A DNA stretch of 64,000 nucleotides from Pseudoalteromonas piscicida (GTDB lineage: Bacteria; Pseudomonadota; Gammaproteobacteria; Enterobacterales; Alteromonadaceae), in contig NZ_CP011925.1 of NCBI RefSeq assembly GCF_000238315.3, positions 806,001-870,000 of the forward strand. Direction: 5' to 3'. Position 1 is the first letter of the stretch; each line of letters begins with the position of its first letter. Below are positions 35,099 through 43,453 of the stretch, piece after piece. Made by a program: the position numbers and the translations under genes. The notes below the pieces were generated by a model. The model was not told the origin of the DNA. It saw nothing but the letters and a program-made list of their open reading frames with translations, and did not search any database.

Positions 35099-36818
35099 CA
35101 ACTTAAAAATGACGCTGGTTGCCGTCACGACATTAACGGCAGGCGTGCTAGTTGGGATAAATCTCTCTTCAAGTAACGAGTCTGCGGTGCCGAAAAACGT
35201 TGAGAAAGCGCCACTTTATTGGGTCGCACCTATGGATCCGAACTATCGTCGTGATAAGTCAGGTAAGTCTCCGATGGGAATGGATCTCGTACCTGTGTAC
35301 GAAGAAGAGTCTGCGAATGCAAAATTTGGTGAGGGGGTTGTGGAGATAGCGCCTCACGTTGAAAACAACTTGGGCGTTCGTACTTCGGTGGCCATGCGTC
35401 AAGCGATGTCTCACCAAATCCGCACGGTTGGCTATGTTCAGTACAACGAAGATAGCTTAGTTCACATTCATCCTCGAGTTGAGGGCTGGGTTGAAAAGCT
35501 CTACGTGAAAGCAGCAGGAGATCCGGTGAAGCAAGGTGAGCCTCTGTACACCTTATACTCGCCGCAATTGGTCAATGCGCAAGAAGAATACCTTATCGCT
35601 AGAAAGCGGAATAATCAGGCGCTGATAAACGCAGCGCACGAAAGGCTCAAAGCATTGCACCTGAGTGATGACTTTATCAATACGCTTAAAAAAACGGCTG
35701 AAGTGCATCAAAGCATTACCTTTTATGCGCGTCAATCTGGGGTGTTGGATGGACTCCAGATCCGAGAAGGGTTTTACGTAAAACCAGGCACAACGCTCAT
35801 GAGTATCGCCAAACTTGACGAAATTTGGGTCGAAGCTGACGTATTTGAACGTGATGCTATGTTGGTCGCTCAGGGACAAGCGGTTTCCATGAGGTTAGAC
35901 TTTTTACCCGGCAGAACGTGGCGAGGGCAAGTCGATTACGTCTACCCCTCACTCAATGAAAAAACACGGACACTTAGAGTCAGGCTCAGGTTTGACAACA
36001 GTGATGCGCTGTTAAAGCCGAATATGTTTGCGCAAGTGAACATTCATGCCGATTCTCGTGACGATGTATTGCAAGTGCCGAGTGAAGCTGTGATCCGCAC
36101 TGCCAAACAAAATCGTGTTGTCGTTGAAGTCGCACCCGGTAGCTTTAAATCGGTTGCCGTTGAACTGGGTCAAATTGGTGATGAAAATATTGAAATCCTC
36201 AATGGTCTTAACGAAGGAGACAAGATTGTTACGTCAGCCCAGTTCCTGATTGATTCTCAATCGAGCATTACTTCTGACTTTATGCGTATGGCGCCAGTTG
36301 CTGAGGCTAAATCAGTTTGGATTGAAGGAAAAATTCAAAGCGTGAACTACCAAAGTCGAGTGGTGAATATCGATCATCAACCCGTACCCAAGTGGGAATG
36401 GCCTGAAATGGTGATGGATTTTTCAGTGGCTGATAGTGTCGATGTTGACGAATTAAACCCTGGACAGACTTTGCATTTTGAAGCCACTAAACAAGATGAT
36501 GGCAGCGTATTACTGACAGGCATTCACATTATGTCCGAAGGAAGTACGACCGATAATACACTGCCTACAGCAACAGTGGGCGGTGTGATAAACACCATCA
36601 CCCCTGACACCCGAGTGCTTAATATTTCTCGCGACGCCATTGAAAAATGGGACCGTCCCGCAACAACGATGGACTTTGTTGCAGCTGAGCACATTGATTT
36701 AAGCCAGCTTATGACAGGAATGAAGGTGACTTTCACCTTTGAAGTGGGTGACGAATTTGTGGTGACTGATATCAAACCTGCAGGTGAGATGTCGATGAAT
36801 ATGCACTCAGGCCACTAA
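35091..36818 (+). CDS. cusB: CusB-type membrane fusion protein with two C-terminal CusF-like domains
   Basis: 575 residues from ATG 35091 (the upstream TTG is weaker). Domains in order: membrane anchor (about 5-22), a heavy-metal-binding domain YWVAPMDPNYRRDKSGKSPMGMDLVPVY (about 42-70), the adaptor hairpin and lipoyl/barrel domains (about 85-395), then two tandem CusF-like OB domains (about 405-482 and 489-565). CusF-1 keeps the Cu(I)/Ag(I) ligands H429, W437, M440 and M442 with exactly the E. coli CusF spacing. In CusF-2 the corresponding positions are R514, R522, T525 and M527, so it has probably lost metal binding. It links CusA to the outer-membrane duct in the periplasm. Confidence 0.92.
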   Translation: MNNNLKMTLVAVTTLTAGVLVGINLSSSNESAVPKNVEKAPLYWVAPMDPNYRRDKSGKSPMGMDLVPVYEEESANAKFGEGVVEIAPHVENNLGVRTSVAMRQAMSHQIRTVGYVQYNEDSLVHIHPRVEGWVEKLYVKAAGDPVKQGEPLYTLYSPQLVNAQEEYLIARKRNNQALINAAHERLKALHLSDDFINTLKKTAEVHQSITFYARQSGVLDGLQIREGFYVKPGTTLMSIAKLDEIWVEADVFERDAMLVAQGQAVSMRLDFLPGRTWRGQVDYVYPSLNEKTRTLRVRLRFDNSDALLKPNMFAQVNIHADSRDDVLQVPSEAVIRTAKQNRVVVEVAPGSFKSVAVELGQIGDENIEILNGLNEGDKIVTSAQFLIDSQSSITSDFMRMAPVAEAKSVWIEGKIQSVNYQSRVVNIDHQPVPKWEWPEMVMDFSVADSVDVDELNPGQTLHFEATKQDDGSVLLTGIHIMSEGSTTDNTLPTATVGGVINTITPDTRVLNISRDAIEKWDRPATTMDFVAAEHIDLSQLMTGMKVTFTFEVGDEFVVTDIKPAGEMSMNMHSGH

Positions 36819-36830
36819 GGAGCGTTCACA

Positions 36831-39800
36831 ATGATCCAAGCAATAATTCGCTGGTCAGTATACAACCGTTTTTTTGTGGTACTGCTGACACTAATGCTAG
36901 TGGGGGCTGGGCTATTTACCCTTAAAAACACGCCTGTCGACGCTATTCCGGATTTGTCTGATGTACAAGTCATTGTTAAAACACCTTATCCAGGACAGGC
37001 ACCACAAGTGGTGCAAGATCAGGTGACATTTCCGCTGACCACGGCAATGCTCTCTGTGCCGGGCGCAAAAACCGTACGTGGTTATTCCTTCTTTGGGGAT
37101 TCCTATGTGTACGTTATTTTTGACGATAAAACGGATCTTTACTGGGCGCGCAGTCGTGTACTCGAGTATCTAAGTCAAGTCGCACCACAATTACCTGATG
37201 CGGCAAAACCGCAATTGGGTCCTGATGCCACCGGGGTGGGTTGGGTGTATCTTTATGCATTAGTCGATAAAACCGGTAAACACGATATTAGCCAACTACG
37301 CAGCCTACAAGATTGGTTTTTAAAGTTTGAGTTGCAATCGGTTGCTGGCGTGTCAGAAGTCGCGCCGATTGGCGGTATGGTGAAACAGTATCAAGTACAG
37401 GTTGATCCCAACAAATTGCGCGCTTACGGTATTCCGCTTACGCATGTACAGCAGGCGCTGCAACGCGGTAACCAAGAATCGGGCGCTTCCGTGATTGAGA
37501 TGGCTGAAGCCGAATATATGGTGACAAGTACGGGATATATTCAAAGCGTTAAAGATATTGAGGCCATACCACTTGGGCAAGCTGTCAAAGGCACGCCATT
37601 AACGATAGCAGATGTTGCGTCTGTCAATATTGGACCGCAAATGCGGCGAGGCATTGCCGAGCTTAACGGCGAAGGAGAAGTTGTGGGCGGCGTTGTGGTC
37701 ATGCGCTTTGGAGAAAACGCGCAAAAAACCATAGATGGGGTGAAGCGAAAGCTGGCCGAGCTACAACAAGGCTTACCGGAAGGCGTGGAAGTGGTAACGG
37801 TTTACGATCGCTCCGAGCTTATCACCAAAGCCATTGATAATCTTTGGTCTAAGTTACTTGAAGAGCTAGTGGTGGTGGCCTTAGTGTGTGTGGTGTTCTT
37901 ATTTCATATTCGCTCTTCCGTGGTTGCCGTGATCACTTTGCCACTTGGCATTCTGGTGGCTTTTATCGTGATGTATTTTCAAGGGGTGAACGCAAATATC
38001 ATGTCCCTTGGTGGTATAGCCATTGCTATCGGGGCGATGACCGACGGTGCAATCGTGATGATTGAAAACATGCACAAACACATGGAAAAAACGCCACTCA
38101 ATGATGAAAACCGCTGGGAAATCGTCGCGAAGTCGGCTTCTGAAGTAGGCCCTGCGCTGTTCTTTAGTTTGTTAATTATTACCGTAAGCTTCTTACCTGT
38201 GTTTATTCTTGAGGCGCAAGAAGGGCGTATGTTTGCTCCTCTGGCATACACTAAAACGTATGCGATGGCCGCATCTGCGGGGCTTGCCATTACGCTTATT
38301 CCTGTGCTGATGGGATACTTTATTCGCGGTAAAGTTGTGCCCGAACATAAAAACCCAATTAATCGTTTGTTGGTTGGCGCGTATACGCCGCTATTAAAGC
38401 AAGTATTACGCTTTCCCAAGTTGACGTTACTGGCCGCTGCAGCTATTACTGTCGTTGGCTTTTATCCAATGGATAAAATCGGCAGCGAGTTTATCCCGCC
38501 TTTGGATGAAGGGGATTTAATGTATATGCCGACTACATATCCAAGTATTTCGATTGGTAAAGCCAGAGAAATCTTACAGCAAACCGACAAGTTGATAGCG
38601 ACGGTGCCTGAGGTAAAAAATGTCTTTGGTAAAATCGGTCGCGCGGAAACCGCAACCGATCCTGCCCCGTTGACGATGATTGAGACCTTTATTCAATTAA
38701 AACCTAAAGATCAGTGGCGTGAGGGAATGACCACTGAAAAGCTCAAAGCAGAACTCGATAAGCTAGTGCAGTTTCCGGGCCTAACCAATGCTTGGGTGAT
38801 GCCCATCAAAACGCGTATTGATATGCTCGCGACGGGGATTAAAACGCCTGTCGGGATTAAAGTCGCAGGTCCAGATTTAGATACTATCCAAAAGATTGGT
38901 CAAGATCTTGAACGTATTCTGAGCAAGGTAGAGGGTACAGCGTCGGTCTATTCAGAGCGAGTAGCTGGGGGGCGCTATATTAAGGTCGATATTCAACGTG
39001 ATAAAGCCGCGCGATTTGGGCTCAATATTGCTGATGTACAGCAAGTGGTCGCAACTGCAATTGGTGGAATGGATGTCACGCAAACCATTGAAGGACAAGA
39101 GCGCTATCCGGTTAGCTTGCGTTACCCGCAAGACTTACGCGATTCTCCCGAAGCGCTGCGGAAGCTTCCTATAGTCACCGCCGAGGGATTAAATATTGCC
39201 CTAGGTGATGTGGCAACTATCTATATTGAAAACGGGCCACCGGGCATTAAAAGCGAGAACGCTCGCATTAATGGTTGGACGTTTATCGATTTAGACGGTG
39301 TTGATGTTGGCAGCTATGTGGCAGCAGCTAAACAAGTGCTGAGTGAGCAGCTGGAGTTACCTGCTGGTTATTCCATCAGTTGGGCTGGTCAATACGAGTA
39401 TATGGAGCGTGCTAAAGCTAAATTGACTTATGTGGTGCCGCTCACGCTTGGGATCATTATCGTTTTACTCTATTTGAACTTTAGAAGTTTTAGCGAAGTG
39501 GCAATCATCATGGCGACGTTACCTATGGCGATGATTGGTGGACTGTGGTTATTATATCTTGAGGGTTTTAACTTTTCGGTCGCGGTAGGCGTTGGTTTTA
39601 TAGCGCTTGCAGGTGTTGCGGTTGAAATAGGCGTGATCATGCTCGTGTATCTCAACCAAGCCATTAGTGAGCTTAAAGATAAACCGCACGCATTGACAGT
39701 TGAGGCCATTAACAATGCCATTTTAGAAGGCGCGGGCAAGCGTATTCGTCCAGTCATGATGACGGTGGCAACGATTATTATCGGGTTATTGCCAATCCTT

Positions 39801-39944
39801 TATGGTTCGGGCACTGGTTCTGAGGTAATGAGCCGCATAGCCGCGCCTATGGTGGGCGGCATGGCAAGCGCACTATTACTTACCTTAGTGGTGTTACCCG
39901 TAGTATATATGTTGATGATCCGTTGGCGTGAGAAGGTTAATTAA
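36831..39944 (+). CDS. cusA: CusA-type copper/silver RND efflux pump
   Basis: A 1037-residue inner-membrane heavy-metal-efflux RND transporter, full length. It starts MIQAIIRWSVYNRFFVVLLTLMLVGAGLFTLKNTPVDAIPDLSDVQV and contains the RND helix 4 motif GAMTDGAIVMIENMHKH with its proton-relay acids. The three periplasmic Met ligands of CusA (M573, M623, M672 in E. coli) are matched by M566, M616 and M665 with identical spacing, which supports monovalent copper/silver as substrate rather than Zn/Co. It follows cusB after 12 bp with AAGGAG upstream, and is last in the operon before a terminator. Confidence 0.95.
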   Translation: MIQAIIRWSVYNRFFVVLLTLMLVGAGLFTLKNTPVDAIPDLSDVQVIVKTPYPGQAPQVVQDQVTFPLTTAMLSVPGAKTVRGYSFFGDSYVYVIFDDKTDLYWARSRVLEYLSQVAPQLPDAAKPQLGPDATGVGWVYLYALVDKTGKHDISQLRSLQDWFLKFELQSVAGVSEVAPIGGMVKQYQVQVDPNKLRAYGIPLTHVQQALQRGNQESGASVIEMAEAEYMVTSTGYIQSVKDIEAIPLGQAVKGTPLTIADVASVNIGPQMRRGIAELNGEGEVVGGVVVMRFGENAQKTIDGVKRKLAELQQGLPEGVEVVTVYDRSELITKAIDNLWSKLLEELVVVALVCVVFLFHIRSSVVAVITLPLGILVAFIVMYFQGVNANIMSLGGIAIAIGAMTDGAIVMIENMHKHMEKTPLNDENRWEIVAKSASEVGPALFFSLLIITVSFLPVFILEAQEGRMFAPLAYTKTYAMAASAGLAITLIPVLMGYFIRGKVVPEHKNPINRLLVGAYTPLLKQVLRFPKLTLLAAAAITVVGFYPMDKIGSEFIPPLDEGDLMYMPTTYPSISIGKAREILQQTDKLIATVPEVKNVFGKIGRAETATDPAPLTMIETFIQLKPKDQWREGMTTEKLKAELDKLVQFPGLTNAWVMPIKTRIDMLATGIKTPVGIKVAGPDLDTIQKIGQDLERILSKVEGTASVYSERVAGGRYIKVDIQRDKAARFGLNIADVQQVVATAIGGMDVTQTIEGQERYPVSLRYPQDLRDSPEALRKLPIVTAEGLNIALGDVATIYIENGPPGIKSENARINGWTFIDLDGVDVGSYVAAAKQVLSEQLELPAGYSISWAGQYEYMERAKAKLTYVVPLTLGIIIVLLYLNFRSFSEVAIIMATLPMAMIGGLWLLYLEGFNFSVAVGVGFIALAGVAVEIGVIMLVYLNQAISELKDKPHALTVEAINNAILEGAGKRIRPVMMTVATIIIGLLPILYGSGTGSEVMSRIAAPMVGGMASALLLTLVVLPVVYMLMIRWREKVN

Positions 39945-39958
39945 TCAATAGCGGAAAA

Positions 39959-40010
39959 AGTTTGCCTCAAGCGCAGTAATATTAAGCGCTTGAACGGCAA
40001 ACTTTGGTTT
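39959..40010 (+). terminator. Terminator of the copper efflux operon
   Basis: Long stem AGTTTGCC-TCAAGCGC / GCGCTTGA-GGCAAACT (39959-39974 and 39986-40003, interrupted by two unpaired bases on the right arm), followed by TTGGTTT. Confidence 0.8.
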
Positions 40011-40142
40011 GGTAGAACCCGATTACATCCAAAAATTGGTTAAAAGATTCTTAGGAGCCTAACTAATCCGAGAGCAGGTTAACAACGCTCCCTTGGCGCA
40101 CTTATTGCTGTACTAGAATAGCCAATGCACCAAGGAGCGAGT

Positions 40143-40805
40143 ATGTACATTCAAAATTCACCCTATTCACAAATGTATAGTTCGAATGATTTTTATAGTC
40201 GTAAGAACAATAATGTTGTGAGTGATCAAGATATTTCTAATTCGGCTGCAAAAAACTCGGAAACACCTTCGTTTATGGAAGCCGCAAAGGCTGTACAAGA
40301 AAAAGCGCCGAACAACACCCAATCGACTTACCTTACCAAGCATTTTGAGCAAGCTGAAAAGCTAGCCAATGAATCTTTGGTGAGTTCAAGTCACAAAATA
40401 GGCAGCCGTGAATATAACATCGAGATGTATCGTGAAATGATGACGAACATTGTAGAGATGCCGATTGAAGTAGAAATTGCACCAGAAGAGATGAATCAAG
40501 CGCTGTTATTTAATCATCTGGGATTAGACTTTAAAGAGTATAAAACCGTTTCAGTGCGTTCAGAGTTGTTAACTATGCTTGAGCAAAAAGTTGAGCAGGA
40601 CAGTACGCTAATTAGATCAGATAAAGCAAAACTAACCGCAATTATTACCGATACGCAAGATAGGCTAGAAGCTGCGCAAGCCGCGTTACTTGAAGGTGAA
40701 GACATTACCCAGCGACTGCAAGATAGCAAAAAGGCTATCTATCATTCTTACGAACAGCTTAAACTTGGTAAGGTGAGTCAGCGAGACCTGATTTCGACTT
40801 TGTAG
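40143..40805 (+). CDS. Uncharacterised cytosolic helical protein
   Basis: 220 residues from ATG 40143, preceded by AAGGAG at 6 bases; an ATG six codons upstream has no such site. The N-terminal about 60 residues are polar and low-complexity, rich in Ser, Tyr and Asn (MYIQNSPYSQMYSSNDFYSRKNN). The remainder is predicted helical with charged heptads (LEQKVEQDSTLIRSDKAKLTAIITDTQDRLEAAQAALLEGEDITQRLQDSKKAI). No signal peptide or transmembrane helix. I do not recognise the family. It stands alone between the copper operon and a sulfotransferase gene. Confidence 0.75.
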   Translation: MYIQNSPYSQMYSSNDFYSRKNNNVVSDQDISNSAAKNSETPSFMEAAKAVQEKAPNNTQSTYLTKHFEQAEKLANESLVSSSHKIGSREYNIEMYREMMTNIVEMPIEVEIAPEEMNQALLFNHLGLDFKEYKTVSVRSELLTMLEQKVEQDSTLIRSDKAKLTAIITDTQDRLEAAQAALLEGEDITQRLQDSKKAIYHSYEQLKLGKVSQRDLISTL

Positions 40806-40875
40806 TTATTCTTGACCAAGGAGGCTTTAACAAAGTGAAGAAAATGCATTTTGTAGTCTGAAATGATTGAGGCTT

Positions 40876-41469
40876 ATGTTTTATTCTAAAAAGTACAATT
40901 TTTTGTTCTGCCACATTAGCCGCACTGGCGGTACGTCATTATGTAGTGTCCTCAGGCAAACGGCGCCAGACCTAAGGATGATATGCAGCCAGCATGCATC
41001 GCTTCTAGAGGCTAGAGCGGCATTGCCGGAAGCGTTTGAGAGTACGTTTAAATTTGCTTTTGTACGTAACCCATGGGAAAGACTCGTTTCTTGGTATTCA
41101 CTATTAGAGAAAGGTAAAAGTCTACACTCAGAAGCGGTATCTGAGAAGCATCATTCTGCTGAGAAAGAGAGGTTTGAACTATTTGTACAAGAAATGGTTG
41201 CAGAGCAGCACGGCGGAATAGCATGGAGTCAATGGTCCCAGTTATCCGACCATTTGGGAAATTCACTCGTCAATGAAATTTGCCGCTTTGAAAACTATCA
41301 AAAAGACAGTGAGCGAATTTTAAGGAAGTTGGGGAGCAAAGATTATTATTTGCCTTATTATAATCAAGCATCAAGTAGGCACTACCGTGATTACTACTCA
41401 GATTTAGCGTTAAAATTGGCCGAGGAGCTTTTCCTAGATGATATTTATCAATTTGGGTATAAATTTTGA
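40876..41469 (+). CDS. Sulfotransferase-family protein
   Basis: 197 residues from ATG 40876 (a TTG three codons upstream is less likely). The 5'-phosphosulfate loop YNFLFCHISRTGGTSLCSVLRQ (about 8-29) and the 3'-phosphate motif FKFAFVRNPWERLVSWYSLL (about 58-77) are those of PAPS-dependent sulfotransferases of the carbohydrate/heparan type. The likely reaction is transfer of sulfate from PAPS to a glycan or small molecule; the acceptor is unknown. There is no signal peptide, so it acts in the cytosol. No PAPS synthesis genes are nearby. Confidence 0.82.
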   Translation: MFYSKKYNFLFCHISRTGGTSLCSVLRQTAPDLRMICSQHASLLEARAALPEAFESTFKFAFVRNPWERLVSWYSLLEKGKSLHSEAVSEKHHSAEKERFELFVQEMVAEQHGGIAWSQWSQLSDHLGNSLVNEICRFENYQKDSERILRKLGSKDYYLPYYNQASSRHYRDYYSDLALKLAEELFLDDIYQFGYKF

Positions 41470-41597
41470 TAGTAGTCAGCCTTGTGAAAAACGATAACTA
41501 TCAAAACAAGAAGGAAGTTGGAATAAATATTTGTATAAATCACAACTTGTAACAATAATGTGTTAATTGTTACTTAAAAGAGCTTTTGAGTGTTTAT

Positions 41598-42206
41598 ATG
41601 GATATCACTGAGTTAGATAAAAAGGCATTTGTTGACGTATTTAACCTGCCAGAAAAAATCACCATAAAGACTGCCAGTACCGCAGATATAGAGGAAATGG
41701 CGTTTGTGACCAAAGTGAGTTGGCAAGCGGCTTTCAGTGGCTTTTTACCAGAGCAAGTGCTAGCAGGGGGAACCGTCGAATTTTTCGCAACCATTTGGTC
41801 TGATATCATTAAGAATTCTGCAACCCAAACGGCTTTGCTTGTGACTGATGGCAGGAAAATACTAGGCTGCGGTGCGGCGGGTAATTACCGTCGAATGTAT
41901 AATCCGGTTAGCCAAAAAGTATCGAGAATAAATGCGGGTGAACTATATCGCGGTTATATTTTGCCAAGCCATCAGAACCGTGGATTAGGTCAAGCGCTGT
42001 TGAAGGCGCGTCTATTAAAGCTTTATGAGCAAGGTTGCCAAAGCGCGTATACCTGGATTTATGAGCAGAACAAACAAGCGAGACGCTTTTACGAAAAGCA
42101 TGGAGCGGTAAACCTCGACCAAGCCCAAGGGATAACAATGAAACGATTTAGGTTTGAAGAAGTGTGCTATGGCATTGAAGTAAATCGTGTTTTTGATTTT
42201 AGCTAA
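41598..42206 (+). CDS. GNAT-family N-acetyltransferase
   Basis: 202 residues from ATG 41598 (a TTG four codons upstream is open but weak). The GNAT core is recognisable: ITIKTASTADIEEMAFVTKVSWQAAFSGFLPEQVL, then LYRGYILPSHQNRGLGQALLKARLLKLYEQGCQSAYTWIYEQNKQARRFYEKHGAV. The acetyl-CoA loop is QNRGLGQAL (Q/RxxGxG/A). The substrate is unknown. It lies convergent with a PhyH gene across a 10-bp-stem hairpin. Confidence 0.85.
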   Translation: MDITELDKKAFVDVFNLPEKITIKTASTADIEEMAFVTKVSWQAAFSGFLPEQVLAGGTVEFFATIWSDIIKNSATQTALLVTDGRKILGCGAAGNYRRMYNPVSQKVSRINAGELYRGYILPSHQNRGLGQALLKARLLKLYEQGCQSAYTWIYEQNKQARRFYEKHGAVNLDQAQGITMKRFRFEEVCYGIEVNRVFDFS

Positions 42207-42246
42207 GGTGGAGTGAGAGAAAATTTCAAACACCGTATGGTCAGAG

Positions 42247-42277
42247 GTAATTGTCATCGATAAGCGGTGACAATTAC
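42247..42277. terminator. Hairpin between convergent GNAT and PhyH genes
   Basis: Perfect 10-bp stem GTAATTGTCA / TGACAATTAC (42247-42256, 42268-42277) with an 11-base loop; no long T run on either strand, but the position between convergent genes fits a bidirectional terminator. Confidence 0.6.
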
Positions 42278-42287
42278 TTCATGCAGA

Positions 42288-43190
42288 CTAACGTAGGTCG
42301 GCGGGGGTAGGGTAGTCTGGATGCTCAACAATTTTCGGTGCCCAAGCTGCTGGGATCACGGCCTCTCGTTTCTGTTTGATACGCTCTACTAGCGTATTTA
42401 AATCATAATTGGGTTCACCATAAACAGCTAGCCACTTCTCAGGTACGTCTTCTGGGTCTGCAGCCTGAATAACGTGTGCCATCCATTGCTTTCTAAGCTC
42501 AGCCCATTCACTACTTTGATTCTCATTGACACCCGCAAGCGGTCGAAGCTCTACATATATTGTCCTTCTCGGACCTTCACTGCGTTTGGGCTCAGAGCCA
42601 TGTAAAACCATCATGTCTTGAACTAAAATATCTCCGGCTTTAGCTGGTTGTTGTACAACCCCAGGAATGTTCCAGCCATATTTGCTCGAGAGAGAATAAA
42701 TATCCAAAATTTGGTGTTGGGAATTTGGCAAATAGCGTAAGCACCCGTCATCTATATCCGCATCATCAAGATAGATACCGACATTTAAATATGCAAAATG
42801 ACGAGAATGAGGAGCATCTTGATGCCAAGCTATGTGAGGGTGGGGATGTGGATATTTGCAGACTAGGTCGCATTGCAATGGGACACAGCCTGCACCACAA
42901 AAGTGTTCACTGATCGCTAACATTGCTGGTGTTGCGAGTAGTTCGATAATTAACTCGGGCGCTTCAAAAAGCAAATCATTATAACGAAAGAGTTTTGGCT
43001 CACCTGATTCATTTGATAAATGGTATTGAGTCGCGACTTTTCCGTCTTGCTGTGCTTGTTTTGCTTTACTCTCAAGCGCATTAGATAGTCGCTTCAGTTT
43101 TTCCAGCAGCGTGTCGGGTAAAGTTTGTTCAAATAACACGAAGCCTTTGTTTTTGTAAGAATCGAGTTTGCTTTTGCTCACAATCGTCAT
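42288..43190 (-). CDS. Phytanoyl-CoA dioxygenase (PhyH) family oxygenase
   Basis: A 300-residue Fe(II)/2-oxoglutarate-dependent oxygenase. The iron triad is visible: HIAWHQDAPHSRH (HxD) and the distal His in VQDMMVLHGSEPKRSEGPRRTIYVELRP, with the Arg that binds 2-oxoglutarate. SKLDSYKNKGFVLFEQTLPDTLLEKL is a typical PhyH N-terminus. It hydroxylates an unknown small molecule. It is a single gene on the - strand. Confidence 0.88.
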   Translation of the reverse strand: MTIVSKSKLDSYKNKGFVLFEQTLPDTLLEKLKRLSNALESKAKQAQQDGKVATQYHLSNESGEPKLFRYNDLLFEAPELIIELLATPAMLAISEHFCGAGCVPLQCDLVCKYPHPHPHIAWHQDAPHSRHFAYLNVGIYLDDADIDDGCLRYLPNSQHQILDIYSLSSKYGWNIPGVVQQPAKAGDILVQDMMVLHGSEPKRSEGPRRTIYVELRPLAGVNENQSSEWAELRKQWMAHVIQAADPEDVPEKWLAVYGEPNYDLNTLVERIKQKREAVIPAAWAPKIVEHPDYPTPADLR

Positions 43191-43453
43191 GCATGTACTT
43201 CCTAGTTATTTTGTTGCTTATCAGACTTAAGTATTGTTTGTCGAGTATATTCACTCACCGGCCAAATAGAATCTGTCTCAGCTACAGCACTGACCATAGT
43301 GTCGTAAAATACCAGTTTGAGCAATTACAGAGGGTTACATTGTGGATTTTGCTTATATTAACTCAACTTGAATAAACAGAAACTTCCATTGGCGCCGCTT
43401 TGCATCCTCAAGTACAATTAGCGTTTTCGATTGCAACACACTGGAACCTTCCA

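Noticed and set aside
43193..43375. 60-codon forward frame upstream of ycaO
   Set aside because: No ribosome binding site, no recognisable features and composition like the surrounding spacer.
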